From Centropus unirufus (lineage: Eukaryota > Chordata > Aves > Cuculiformes > Centropidae): a stretch of 64,000 nt of DNA. The stretch covers positions 127,656 to 191,655 of the forward strand of contig VYZI01000726.1 of assembly GCA_013397695.1 (NCBI GenBank), in the 5' to 3' direction. The first letter of the stretch is position 1; the number at the start of each line of letters is the position of its first letter. Made by a program: the position numbers and the translations under genes. Below, one piece after another: positions 1-14,100 of the stretch. The notes under the pieces are model-generated. The model did not search any database, was not told the DNA's origin, and saw only the letters and a program-made list of their open reading frames with translations.

Positions 1-2134
1 CTGACTGCTCCCTTGCCAGGTAGGTGTGGCTCAAGGGGTTGCTTTTTAAGGTAAACCTCCTGGAAATTGCTCACTGCCCTTCCGAAAGATGAGATCTTAG
101 GAGAAATGTTTTGCTGTGAGGGTGGGGAGGCCCTGGCCCAGGTTGCCCAGAGCAGCGGTGGCTGCCCCATCCCTGGAGGTGTTCAAGGCCAGGTTGGATG
201 GGGCTTGGAGCCCCTGGTGCAGTGGGAGGTGTCCCTGCCCATGGCAGGGGTGGGACTGGATGGGCTTTGAGGTCCCTTCTGACCAAAACTGTTCTATGAT
301 TCTAGATCAGTTACCAGCCTAGAATATGCATCTGTTTATGTATTCACTAAATTAATATCTTTTTCTAAGCAAATTCCTGCTGGCTAAGATGGCCTTTAAA
401 TGCCACTGCTGTTACCTACATCGGTACAGGGTGGTGGCACAGCGCGTACGTGTTTCCCTGTTTGTAGCCGCCTCTGGTCAGCTGAGCATGAATATTCCTT
501 GTGATGCAGCACCTGACAAAACTCCGGTCCTTGCTGTCACTGCGCTGTGCAGCCGCCGTGGTTGTGGCCCTGCACGGGCTGCACTGCTGCCTGTTCCGTT
601 GTGTTGGGGTTAAAAACAAGCAAGGAGCGGGAGGAGAAGGGTCCATGGAGGTTTCCTGCTCTTTCTTGCCCTGGTGCACTTAGTCCAGATCAGGATGGGG
701 ATGGGCAGGTGTGGAAACTGTTTAGTTTGGCACTGTCAGCCGGAGAATTGTTCTTCAGACTTGAGTTTCTATAAACCCCCTGGTGTCTGCACAGGGGAGA
801 TGGGCAGGGGGCTCGGCAGGGTTCATCCACGGGGCTGAGTGATGTAAATCAGGAAACTCTTTATCCTGTGCCGTGCTCTGCCACGGGACTGGGTTGTGGC
901 AGCGAGAGAGGTCACGGAGAATAACTTTTCCTTTTCAATTGGGACCAATCACCAAATCATAACTAAGCTTCTCCTGATGGGGTTTGTATAAAACATAGCA
1001 AATCTCCATCTCCCAGCTGATGGATTCAAGGGGCTTCACTGGGCATGAGGTGCTTTGCATCATCCTGCCTCATTAACAAAAGGAAGGTGATTACTACTGA
1101 TCTGGAGTCATTATTACTTTTCACATTCCTTGCAGCAAAGCAAAGCTGACAGGTCCTAATTAGAGCCTGACATCTGTAATAATAAAATATTATTCATCAT
1201 GAAACAATTTTAAATATCAAAGAATCATTACTGCTAGTAGTTTAAAATAGACCTTATTGTCTGTGACAGCCCCTGGAATCTGATTTCGTCTCTTTTCATT
1301 CAGTGGTTTTGATTTTTATAAAAGGAATTTCCCCTGAATTAACGCATTGTACAACCTTTTTAGAAATCACACTTCTAATCACCTTATTTATAATTCAGCA
1401 GCCATCTGCCCTAGCAGGGAATTGGCTTGAGTGATACATTAGGGCTTTTCTACTATTATTTCATGCTTCATTTTTACAAGAAACTATAGGAATTTTAAAC
1501 CCTGGTAATAAATTTTGAGGGGAAAAATCCTGCCAAAGCAAGGCTTTTTCTTGTTTTTCTACAATTGATCCCTCCCAACATGAATAAATGGGACCATCAC
1601 AGTGTGTGCTGAAATGGCTTAGCCTGGCTGATGTGTGCTGGAGTTTGAGGGGGAGTTGTGTTATTTATTTATTTGAAGTCTTATCAGAAATGCTGATAAA
1701 GGCTCCGCGATGGCAGCTGTGAGCAACACAGTAGGCACCAGCGCGCTCCTGCCTCTCTTGCTGTAGAGCAGCACTTTGGGAGAGCAGCTCTGTGCAATTT
1801 ATAACAAACCTCATCTGCAACGAGGAGCCTGATATTACAGATTTCCATATGGTCGGAATTAAAATGTCAAGGGTATTCTTTTGTCAAAGCACTGGACTCC
1901 CTGATGTCTGTTTCAGGCTTTTGGTGATTTAAAGCCACTTAAAATCTTTCTGCAGTTCCCTAAATTGAATGAGACAAAGTCTTTATGATTGACTTGCGTA
2001 TCTGGCTCCTTCCCTCCTCCAAAATATGGGTGGTTTGGAATACCGAAGGAATCAACCAATGATAGTTGATGACTATCTTGACTTTTCTGTTCTGTTTTTC
2101 CCTCCTCGCCAATGGGTGGCTCTGATCCCTTCAG
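1..2134. other. SRGAP2 intron, upstream part
   Basis: No exon is recognisable. It contains a CR1 end (85-304), GC-moderate unique sequence, and an AT-rich block around 1130-1420 with many TAAT/ATTA cores and a consensus kB motif at 1324-1333. The F-BAR exons must lie further left, outside the window. Confidence 0.7.
85..304 (+). mobile_element. CR1 LINE 3' end
   Basis: About 220 bases of a 5'-truncated CR1, from gatgagatcttaggag to the tail ttctatgattcta. Belongs to the same variant as the copies at 47612 and 62950. Confidence 0.9.
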
Positions 2135-2165
2135 CGGCAGGCGCAGCTCCACCGTGAGGAAGCAG
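2135..2165 (+). CDS. SRGAP2: SRGAP2 exon a: short linker exon before RhoGAP
   Basis: A 31-nt exon reading GRRSSTVRKQ and ending phase 0 at a gtaaag donor. The pyrimidine-rich stretch 2082-2110 plus ttcag gives the acceptor. The left border is the least certain in this gene, because AG dinucleotides at 2139-2140 and further left are alternatives. RRSS fits a basophilic (PKA-type) phosphorylation motif. Confidence 0.65.
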
Positions 2166-5100
2166 GTAAAGACCATTTCCTTAACTCCCACAAGGGATGT
2201 GTGTGTGTGTGTAGAGGAGCAGAGATGGAAAACAGGCAGGTGTGTTTGTCTTTTCCACTTCTACACCGACCTTTTTGGTCTTGTTCAAGCGGAACTGGTG
2301 TCTTGCTCATGCAGTAACAGAAATCAATAAAACCCGGATTACGCAGCCCTTTACTTTCCATTTACTTGGACAAAACGCAAAAATAATTTTGCTATTGTTG
2401 CCAGAGCTGGAACCAAAAATGCCAAACAGCCTTGATCTGTCTGGGCACAGCAATGGCTTACAGCTTTCACGTTGTTTCTTTGTCCGCTTTCCCCTTATTT
2501 TCCTTGCTATCCCAATGACAGCGCCGTTAAACCAGGGACTGCTGGCCTGGTGTGCCTTCATGGAATAAAGACCTCCAACAGCAGGGCTTTGTTTCCCTGG
2601 CTGGGCTGGATAATCTGTTACTTTTAGTACCTGATGAGCTAAAATGGGTATTTGTGAGGTATTTGATGTGCTTGTGACAAAGCAGCAGAGGTCGGATTCA
2701 ACGCTGGAATTGCTCATATTGAGATGTTTGGGGATCAGTCCCGAAACTGCACACATCTGGAACCGCATGGCAGCAGAATGTGGCATATGAGAAGACAAAT
2801 TTATTTTCCATTCCCCATCTTCTCCACCCCCTCCCCTTCCTTTTGCCATCGCTGCACTCTGATTGCTCTTGTTCTTCTTGCTCCCATCCCAGGACTCCTC
2901 GCAAGCCATTCCCCTGGTTGTGGAGAGCTGCATACGGTTCATCAGCAGGCACGGTGAGTTTGTGGACACAAGGGATCCTGTGGTGATTCCATAAAATGAA
3001 CAGTGATGTAGAAGCCTGAAAAATGTTCAGAGTACCTTGGGACAGAGGAATCCTAGAGACTTTGATGTAAAGAAACCATTCCTGGCTGTATTGTTGGTAT
3101 TGTGTGTGCAATCACTTTTCTAAACTATTATTGCAATTAACTGACCTTGCAAATGTTGTTTTTCCAACAATATCCCTTTGTTTCTTGTAAAATAAGGTTG
3201 CCTTCCTTATGTACCACTCAGGCCTCTCCTCCACTCACCTTGCTTTCAACCCTGGGAGGTGGCCTTCACCAACACTAATCATGCTTTTCTGAGAGGAAGA
3301 GAAATGCTCAAAGTATTTGAATGTAGGAGGTCAAGTAGTGAATTCATTGCTTGCTTCTTGCTCAATGAGATGATTTATACCTGTTTCAAAGGTTAACTTT
3401 GCGGCCTTGAATGCTGTAAAAGATTTTATATGTTTATTGTAATTTGTTTTCATTTTTAATCGGTATCATTTGTTAGTAGCATGTGAAACAGCTGGTAATT
3501 AACATATGTAGAAAGAGGTTGAATTTATCTTCATTAACTGAGACACAGAGTCACACAGCAAGGCCTGTTTTATTTTCTTTGTTTAATTACCAGTTTAGAA
3601 ACTATAATCTAGAGCCCAATTCTCGTCATCTTGAAGAACAATTAATTTTGTCATAGAATCACAGAATGGTTTGACTTAGAAGGGGCCTCAAAGCCCGTCC
3701 AGTTCCAACCCCCCACCATGGGCAGGGACACCTCCCACTGGATCAGGGGACTCCAAGCCCCATCCAACCTGGAATTTTTACTCTCATTCCTGGGTTAGCT
3801 TAGATTCTCAACAGAGAGATTTTCCCAACAGACTCGGCTGGTGTCTGCTCTGAAAGCGCCTCACAGGTACAGTTTGTGATTAAGAGGAACGAGTGTCTTT
3901 ATCCAACAAATGCACTTCAGGCGGAAGGAACGATAGCACTGCCTGCCTGACGCACTTGGATTGTGGGAATGAGTTTTCTGGGAGGTTGCCTGCCTGACAT
4001 TTCCGAATGCGTTGCTGTGGAGGTGTGGGATGAACGTCATTTTCATTCCTGCTTCTCTGTGCTTGGAATTGTGTCTTTTCTCTGCTCCTCGCTGTGTGTC
4101 ACAGCTCTCGGCTACAGGCGCGGGCTGCGCTGCGGGCACTGCGCCGACATCCGGGAGCAGAGGGGAAGAGGCCACAGGTGCCTTCAAGAGAGCTTAGTTT
4201 ATAGCCAGTATTCCAAATAAAGAAGGTTGTTGCAGCGTTCCCTGTTACAGAAAGTCTATGGTTAAAAAGCTGGAGTGAATGACTAGGAGATGTAGGAGGT
4301 GATTTCTCTCTGTGGAGTGTGTACGTTGTTGTACACGTCCCAAGAAAATCCTGAGATGTTGTGTTCTCTGTCACGATGGAACGTCTCACCTGCTTGGTAA
4401 ATGTTTCTAATAGCATCGCTAATACTTGCTTTTTAGTAGGAATTGTCTTAAAAGACTCTCCTAACCCCGGGGTAGCAGGTCGTGCTGGGGTAATTAAAGG
4501 CCTCTCTCTCCACGGGTTGATTTGTGCTGGGCCGCTGTGGTATTGCTCTCCCAAAACAAACTGTTTCATTGTGCAGTTGATCATGCTTCACTTCTGGCTG
4601 CTGCACTGTTAGTTTATGGTTTTCTCTGGGTTACAAAATCCTTTGGGGATCCCTCAGGATAAGAGATAACAGGCGGGGCTGTTACAATCCACTTATTCTG
4701 TCAGTTTTCTAAGTAGGGTTCATATTTTTTCCTCTGTGGTGCTGAGTTTGGGTTTTGCATATTCTGTATGTTTATAAGAGAAAAACAGCTTTTAAAACAG
4801 GGGCTTTGCATGTATTTACTTTATCATATTTGCTGTAGCTGATGAAGGTGCCGGCTTATCTTATCTTACTCTTATCAGCATCTCTTGTTGTCTTACAGGT
4901 TTGCAGCATGAAGGAATATTCAGAGTGTCTGGGTCACAGGTTGAAGTGAATGACATAAAAAATGCATTTGAGAGAGGTAGGGAAGACCTGTTCCAGCATC
5001 TTGGAAATTACTGTCACATATATGAATATATTTGAATATTCCAGAAGGGCCTGTTTTGAATGCAACTTCTAGATTCTGTTCCTTTGATTTCTGTGTTTCC

Positions 5101-8100
5101 TAAGCGAGTCAGGCCCAGACGCTTCCCTATTGCTCATTAACCTTGAGTACTGGCATTATGTGTTCTCTTGTAGAGCGTCTATATAATAAATATCCTGGAT
5201 TCAATCTTCTGACATCTCTGATAGCTTTTTGACTATTTGTAACACTAAAGACATGGAGGATTTCATTATTGGGTGTAACTGCATTTTCCTTCCCTGTCCC
5301 CCACGCTCTTTGTGTATAGGCTGCCTGACAGGGAATGAAATTTCCTGTTTTCCATGTTCTTGAGGCACAGCTTGTTACATTTATTCTAAATACCAGCGAG
5401 AGGGTAAATTTCAAGACACTTAACTTGACAGAGCTTTTAATAGATTTGATTTTCTGTGTGAAGAACCATTCCATACAAAGGCAAAGAACAGCTGGGAGCC
5501 TCCTGAGTCATCAGCTTCCGGCTGGGCGGTTCTCCCTAGCAGAGCAGGTTCAGGAGAGCTTTCTCTTCAGGCAGTTGTAGAATCATAGAATATTTAAGGT
5601 TGGAAAAGACCTCGAAGAGCCTCCAGTCCAAGCGTCTCCCCATTCCTGCTTGGGTCATGGAGAGCAAGTGTTAATTCCCTGAAATCATCGTTTTCCAAGG
5701 ATGCAATTGGTGTTTCTGTGCTTCTGTTGGATGAGGTGAGCACTAACGAATTGGCCAGAGCAACTTTAGTTTGTTTTTGGGAAGAGAGGAGCGTAGTGGA
5801 CAAGGTGGCATCTAATTCCACCTGTCTTTATCGCTACCTGCCTGGGATTTAAATCCTCAGGAACAGAGGAAGCAGAAGTGTGTGCCATAGGCTGCAGGTA
5901 AAAGCTTGGTATTAGGCTCAAAAGCCCCTTTTTTAAATAAAGGGAATTGCCAATTGTTCAGCATTAACATGCAGAAATAAAGGGGTTTTCCCCCCCCCCC
6001 CGCCTTCATCACACTTGTCTCTGGAAAGCACACGATATACAGAACTGACAAAGTTAACAGGAATGCCTCTGCAGTTTATTACTTCATCCAGAACCCTTGG
6101 TGGCAGTTAATATCAAGGATGGTGCTCTGGTTTGTAGTGGCCCATTTATTATCCTGTGTGTTATTAAGATAATACGCAAGCTTCGGCAATTTCAGTCACA
6201 TAATGGATATATATAGCTTCAATTTGAGGATTGCCCCATCATTAAATCTAATTATATCTGAAAGGGAGTTTTCCCTAGGGAACAACTCCTTAAGTGGGCA
6301 TCTTTTCTTCTGTGACACAGACAAGCTGCGGTGTATCCACAGTGACAAATTATCAGTCCCAGAGACACTCCCCGCATCCAAATCATCGTCCAATGTCTGC
6401 ACCGTGCTGAGCCGAGTGCGCAGTGGTGTCCTGTGCGTGATTCCCCCGTAGCTTTCGTGGCGGTCACGTAAGGAGCTGCTCTGGGTGTGTGCAAGGTGCA
6501 TCCCGGCAGTGGAGCTGGGAGCTTCACACCCTACCAAAATATCTGGAGCTCAGAGCCTGGAAGTGTTACTGCTGCTCTCAGAGCGTCACCACCCTCCGTG
6601 GGTGACAGCCAGGTGCTCCGTGTCAGACGAATCTGCCGGGTAGAAGCCTGTCCCGTGTCTCTGGGGTTGCTGTCAGGGCTCCCCATCCCATCTGTGATCC
6701 ACAGGGGAGCTCCCTCTCCACCTCACGCGGTTGGAGAAGGTGGGATTAACTTTGTGCTGCATAAATCCTTGTCTCCAGCTGAGTTGTGTCCTTCCAGTCT
6801 GTTCTCCGGTATTCTGATTTTTCTTCCCTGTTTTCCTTTGCTTGTCATGAAGGGGAAGATCCATTGGCTGGGGACCAGAATGACCACGACATGGATTCAA
6901 TAGCGGGAGTTCTGAAGCTCTATTTTCGAGGGCTGGAGCACCCTCTCTTCCCCAAGGATATCTTTCATGATCTGATTGCCTGTGTCAGTAAGTATGTGAA
7001 GATCTGAAAAGAAATAGAAATTGATTTTCCAATCTCATCTTCCTCTTTCCTCTTTTTCCTCTTCCCCCTTTCTCGTGGTTCCAAAGTAATCTTTGTCTGG
7101 TTGCTTTGTTTGGGTTCGTGTTGCTCTGGTATCATGCGCTCTGTTAGCCAGAGCCTGGGCATTTATTTGGTTACAGCCCTGCTTATTCCGCTATCAATTT
7201 TCTTAGCAGTGAGCAAGGAGATAAAAATAAATACATTTTACGGGCAGTGTCATGAATTTTTCAGACAGTGCTTTGTGACCAGATTCTTGTCAAACAGAAT
7301 AAACCAAGCTCTCTGCTAAAGAAATACAATCTTCCCAAGCTCCCATCGGAAATGACTTTGCAGGTGCTGGGGTTTCTTGCCCTGTGTGCTCCCCCGGGGC
7401 TGGTGGGTACGGGCTGCCAGGACGCCTGCTGCCCTGCTTCCGCGGGCTCCCTTCAGCTGGGGAGGGAGCAGTCAGACACCCTTTAACTCCGTGACCACGA
7501 GGGCCATCTATTGACTCCGGTTATAGGATATCCACCGTGAAGGCAGTCAGTCCCACTGGTAACATGTTTCATGGTTTCTAAAGGTGGTTCTGGTGGGAAT
7601 AGGGTTATTTGTGGTTTTTTGGATGTGAACAACCTCATTTTAACCGGCCTGACTATTCCACGTCATTCAGATGAATGATTCTATTGTCCAAGTGGTGAAA
7701 TGCCCTTTGCTGTGGCAGCCTTTGAAGTAAAGCAGAAGATAACTGCTTCCGAAATGACTCGTGGATTTCTTCTCCTGATAAATGCATTTACAGAGTTGAA
7801 TTCACATTATGTGCAAAGAAAATTCTCCTTCCAAATAAGTCCTCCCTTCTGAGATGATTTATGCTGCCCACTTATTTCTCAGTGGGCTGCTGCACACAGA
7901 GCTTTTTGCCTCACCCTTTAACTATGTTAATGTTCCTTTGAGTGTTACACAATTTCTGTTTTAAACACCCACCTTTCCCTGCGAACTTGAATGAGCTTTT
8001 GTGCCAGAGCCATTGAAACCGATGACACCCAGGGCTCCCACACTGGGAAGGATCTTGCAGTGCAGTTTCACGTGTTCAGGGCCCTTCGTTGTCAAGGGCT

Positions 8101-11100
8101 TCTCCAGCAGGTTCTGTAGCCTTTGCCTCCCGGTGCCGGGGAGCCCTGGAGGAGCTGGGGAATGGGCAGACCCGTGCTTCCTCCTGCTGCCGCTCTGCTG
8201 GTTCCCCAGGTCTGCACGGGGACTACCGCAGCACGCTGGTTGCATTTGGGCTCAAGTTGTGGGCAGGGTGATCCCATGTCTGTGTTGTGCTTCCTTTCAG
8301 CGATGGATAATTTGCAAGAGAGAGCGCTCCACATCCGGAAGGTGCTGCTGAACCTGCCCAAGACCACGCTGATTGTAATGAGATACCTCTTTGCATTCCT
8401 CAATCAGTGAGTACCCCTGAGGCACCTCCTCCCTGCTGGGCGACTTGTTATGAACGTGAGAAACCACCCTTAATGTTGCTGCCCCTGCTCTGAGCAGCGG
8501 CTCCAGCTGCAGGTGCCACAGCACTTAGCGATCACCGCTGCCTTCTTGGGCAGTGCAGCCTTGCCAAAAGTCATCCTGGTGAAGTGAAGGCAGTCTCAAA
8601 GGAATCGTAGAATCACGGAAGCATTAAGGCTTGAAAAGACCCCTAAGATCATCCAGTCCAGCTGTCAGCCCGACCCCGCTGTGCTGACCAAACCGTGCCC
8701 CCACGTGCCGTGGGCACACATTTTCTGAACTCCTCCAGGGATGGGGACTCCTACGGAAATGGGTCCCGCGCCAGCAAGGAGCACTGCTTACCCAGTACTT
8801 TTTGTGTACCCTCAGACTTTTAAACTCTTTTGAGATTTTTCTACTTCATTTCTCCACTTTTCACACCAACGCAGACGCTCATGTCCCTGCTTTAAACAGC
8901 AGGAATCCCACTGTGAACCTTCCCAGCTGAGCTGGGTGTTCTCCAGCCGATTATGTGCCCTTTTCTGCTGTTAACCCTCCTCCCCACTTCTGTCTCTTGC
9001 AGTTTATCTCAGTTCAGTGAAGAGAACATGATGGATCCCTACAATTTAGCCATCTGCTTTGGGCCGACGCTGATGTCTGTGCCTGAAGGTCACGATCAAG
9101 TCTCTTGCCAAGCTCATGTCAATGAATTGATCAAAACCATCATCATCCAACATGAGAACATCTTCCCAGGACCAAGGGAGCTGGAGGGTCCTGTCTATAG
9201 CAGAGGTGGAATCACCGAGGATTACTGGTATGACAGATACCACTGAGGAGACCGTGAATGGGTGGGGTTTTGTTGATGGATTAGTGCTCTACAGCCATGT
9301 GTTCTGTGTTGCCTAATTCTGTATTCAAGCATCTGGCCCAACCTCTCAAAAATCTGTTTGGTGGGAGAGGAGATGGCTCTGGTGTCTTTGGAGAGTCACC
9401 AACTTAAAAGCAAAAAGCCATTGGAAAGGAGCTATTCAGTTGTCAAACCGAGCTTGCTGATCTTGAAGGACGAGGTTTTGTAGGGATTTTCTAGGATGTT
9501 CTGGTATGGAAGCTGCCATAAATCATATTTTTTTTTCACCCGCTTTTGCCTTTTTTCTGCTTGTCTGGAGTGCCTTTGCTGCAGACACAGGGGTCACTTG
9601 CAGCTGAACCTGGAAAGCTGTGGCATGGTTTAATTTTCAGGGCAGCACTGATGGTGGGGGAGGGAAGAGGGAGGAATGCAAAATCACCATTTCCATCCAG
9701 CTTAAAGCTCAAGAGGCCTGGCCGTGCACTCAGTCTGAAAGCCACATCTGGAAGCAATTCAGCCAGAGCGGCTCCTGTCATCTGGGGTGGAAGGTTGGGG
9801 AGTGGGGGAAGGAAAGGAGGTGTTTTCTTTCCTACTGGCCAAGCAGATCTCTCCCTCTGAAAATGAGGAATGTCAAACCGTGTCCTGCTTCCCCCCTCCC
9901 CCAACCCTTTCTCTCCTCCAGTGGCCCAAGAATGCAAATGATTATTTTCATATACTAAAATAAATACATTTTTTAAATGAAGTCACTCTGGTGACAGAGC
10001 TGGCCTTGTTTCCCTGGCTGGTTTCAGAGCAGCTTGAACCATCAGCTCCCTCCGCATCGGCGCGGTGAGCAGCGGCTCCTCTGTACTGACTGCTGGGTGC
10101 AGGCTTGTCAGGGCCTCTTTTGGAACTTCAGTTCATTTTACCCCTCACTCTGATGTTTTTACCTGATGTTAGATGTGAAAGAATTGTAGAGAAAAAACAT
10201 TTAAGAATCTTTATGACCTTAAGGATACACATTAATGTGGACAAGAAGTTTTGTCCTATAAGGGGAAGGAAATGGAAGTGTGAAATGTTCTCTGTGCTCG
10301 GTGTGGGTGATGGTGCACACGAGTGCAGGAGGCCAAATGGATCGATCCAAACCATCATCAAGCAACATGAGAACATCTTCGAGGACAAAGGGAGCTGGAG
10401 GGTCCAGTTCATAGCAGAGGTGGAAACACTGAGCCAGGAAGGCGATATCAATTTTCTGAAGGCATTTTTGGTTTTTCTGCATTTCCCATCCTGCCCCAAG
10501 ACTCTGTAAGCAGAGAAGGGTAGAGGCAAGCAGGAGAGGCCGCTTAACAGAGCAAGGAAGGAGCATGTGCTTGCCAATCAAGCTTTCTCATAGCCCTGGT
10601 ATTTAGGTGGTTGTTACTTGTTGCCTGTAGGGCTCCTTGCTGCAAAGTGTGCAAGCAGCAGAGTGGATCCTTGTAGTTCAGGCAATCCGTCAGGAAGCAG
10701 AGCCTGCGACGTTTGGAGCTGCTCAGTGCTGCTGAGCTGGGCTGAGCTGTCTCTGTGCCAGCTGTGGGGCTGCCTGGGTTTGGCACCGCAGCCCCTGTGC
10801 TCTGCGCTCTCGCTGCGAGTGGCGCTTGCTCCGAGTCAGCAGCTGCCAAGGAGCTTGGAAAGGGCTTGCCTAGGGCAGAGGAGTATAGGACGAGGTTCAG
10901 GGTTTAGGACAAATTCAGGGCTGTCCTGCAGGCATCTTTGAGACACAGCCTTTGAGCCAAGCCTAGGGTGGTGCTGCATCCGTCTGTCAGTCTGAGACTG
11001 CACGAGGACAGCATGGGAGAGGCTGGGAGTGCTGCCTACGATCCAGCAAGACCAGCGGGATTGCAGGGGTGGTCGCTTTTAGGTGCTCAGCTTGCACTGC

Positions 11101-14100
11101 ATCCCTTGGCACTTCTGGAGCTGTTGGAGTGAAACCCAGCAACCAAGCACTCACCTGGGGCTCCCAGCAGTGAGCCTGAGTCTGCGGCAAGGAGGGGGTT
11201 TTGGTGGGAAGTGCTGCTGGAGGCAGGGATAAGGGGAGGCACGGGGTCTCTGCAGTGCTTGGGCCTGTGGCGTTGGCTGTGTGCAACATGCATGAAACTC
11301 CAGCCCTCAATGCCGCGTGCCGCTGGGGACCTGCATTCAGCTCCAGATTCCTCTGTGCGCTTTATAAAGTAGTGTGAAGGCTTTGCAAAGGATGGGAGAG
11401 GTTGGTGCCCAAGATACTGACTTGGAAGATGCTGGGGCAGCTTCACATCATGTGGACTGAGCTTAATGAGGTGCCAGAATTATCCAGACATTTTTGCCCC
11501 TTCTCCTTTTCCTTTTCTCTCTTCTTTAAAAGAGTTCAGATCATTTACCAAAGGGACAGCATCTACGTTCGTGTTCACTTTAACCATTGCAAGGCCAGAA
11601 TGAGTGATGAAGTCATTACTGTGTGAGGAGAATTAATGATCACCTTTACGAGCTACAGTGTAAGAGTACAGCAGACATATTCTGTCTTAGCAACAGCATC
11701 TGGTCCGATGAGGAGAGAGCCCTTTTTTTTGGTCCAAGACAAGCAGGCAGAGCAGGAGGCAGCTCTGCCAGCTGGCACAGGGAGAGGCAATGGATCCTCT
11801 TCCAGTTTCCTTTCTACTCCTGTCTTGAGGGAGCTGCTTGTGTAGCTTCTTAGAAAAACATAACCTTGAGTTGCCACTTGTTGTCTATTGATCCTTTCCA
11901 AACTTTCTTCATGCAAACCATAAACAAATGCTCTTGGTGGTTTGGGTGCTCTGCAAATGAAGATTCTTCCAGGTGATTGATGTGGCTGTGGGAGTCATTC
12001 AGCGAAACACATGGGACAATCTAGGATTGTGATAAAAGGGAAGGAGGGAGATAACAGACTCGGACTTGGGAATATTATGCATTGAGATAGCTGCTACTTC
12101 CTGGGGGAAATTCTCTCGTCAGGCATCTAATGAGCTAATTAGAGCCGGGGAGAGCAGAGCTGAGGGAGTCCTGGCATGGCGGAGAGAGGCTAGACCCAAC
12201 ATGCCACTGCTGCCTGGCTTCTAGACATCTCCAGAGGTCTGGGTTGCAAGATCTGAAGTTGGGCTTTCCCGATAGGCTACAAGAAGGTTAACAAAGATGT
12301 TTGGTTTGCTCGATCAAATGAGAGTTCAGCTTGATTTTTAGACGCCCTGACTGCAGTGAGTGCAAATGCATCTGTGAAGTGTCTGTCACACTAGGGCATT
12401 GATGTCCAATATAGATGTTCCTAGTTATCTTTGGTATTTGTAAACGAGGAAACTCCATTTCTACCACTGTAAAACACCCTCTGTTTCCTTCTGTTGTAGT
12501 GAAAGTCCTCACGGAGAGAGAGCTTCAACAGAAGACTCGGTTCAGGACGTTACGGCTGAGCACCACACCAGTGATGATGGTACGCAAAATCCATTCTCTT
12601 TGTGGTTAACTGCTGCAGAGAAGATAGCGCCTGGTAATTGTTAGACCCCAAGTGGGGTTTAAATCAGAACAGTTACATGAACCACTCCATGCAGTAGTTG
12701 ATGTCAAAAAGTGAAAAGACATGGGGATCAACAGGAATCTTTAGACGTTACCTCGCCATGTTTAAAGCATCCCTTTTTTCAAGGCTAGCTCATGTTAGCA
12801 GCAGGCCTGGGCACACTCAGCACTTGCAGGATCGTTTGAGCTCGTCTGTACCTTAGCAGGATCTCCGAGTCCCAGGGGAAGGGTGGAGCCAAAGGCTGGA
12901 TAAGTTTTGGCATGCATTCCTGCTCCCCTCTGCATGTGTCAGGCATTTCTCCTTTCAGTAGCTTTGGCAAGGGAATCATGAGTGCCTTAAACCCCTTTGC
13001 TTTAAGGAAGCAAGCAAAATAAAATAAAAACCTATTTGTCTTGCACTAGGAGCCAGGTTTTCTGGTAGAAGGTGCTGGTGGCTGCTCTGATTGATGCCTT
13101 TTGGGTCATCTTTGGCAAACGTTTTTACCCTTCTCATCTGATCAGTGAAAAAAGGGGTGCCAACGCAGAGAATTATGTTGTGTTTCCTGATGAAATGGTG
13201 GCACCGCAATCTCAGAGTGTCCGTTGTTGATGCTTCTGTGATGGGCGCAGCTGTGTGTGGGTGCCATCCAGAGCAGAGGAGATGACGTTACTGATGTGAA
13301 ACGATGACCCCAGAATGCTGACTTAGGGTGTAAAGCAGACTTGGCCAGAACAGGACAGAATATGGTTTTATTCTTGTGTTTTGGCCTCTTGCAGTTGTCT
13401 AAGAAAGTTCTGGGCTGATTTTACTTGTGCTGGTCTCAGTTGTGAAGGTGGGAAGTAGGTAGTGTTACCTTCAACTTAGGTGGCATCCTTTTTGAGCTGG
13501 TCTCAATGGCCCTACCATGTGCTCCTGTGCTGCTTTTTGTGCTCTCTTTGCTCTAGCAGTCACCTAACAAACCATTCCCATGGCATTGCTGTGCTCCTGG
13601 TTCCTTTGTGGTGTTCACACATCAGTTACAAAGTCAACAATATTGATCATCGTGAGAAATGCTGGAAAATGAGTTCTTCAGTGTGAGGTCATGCACTGTC
13701 ACAGCGACTCCTCACCGAGGTTGTTGGGAGGACCTGAGAACATCTCATTTTGGGGTTTCTACCTAAAGAAGGAGCTATATAATTGCTGTGATGAAGGAAA
13801 GGCTGTAACTCGTCCTGCATCTGTACAGCCTGGGACTAAAGACTGCAGGCTGATTCACCGCTGGGTGTACTTGCTTAGTTTCACTGTGAGACTTTTAGGT
13901 TGCTTTTGTGGCTGAAAAGGTGCAAGGAGGAGAAAAGGAGCAGCTAGAGATTAGAGAAGGACGATGTTTTAGAGCCTCTGGAACTAGATTGTGTGGGGCC
14001 CCTGAGCGAGGTAAAATTTGGAGGCGTTTTGGATGGAGTTCTGGAACGTACACAGAATATTCCATAGGAAGCATTTGGGAGGGAGCAGTTGGCACTGAGG

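Noticed and set aside
1324..1333. Perfect kB consensus in a SRGAP2 intron
   Set aside because: Same motif as at 30802, but no link to an NF-kB-regulated gene here and one or more chance matches are expected in 64 kb.
2307..2969. 220-codon minus-strand open frame
   Set aside because: It crosses SRGAP2 exon b in antisense and resembles no protein; chance open frame.
10105..10509. 134-codon open frame containing the exon f copy as an independent gene
   Set aside because: The similarity covers only 98 bases and breaks frame relative to the parent; the rest is not protein-like.
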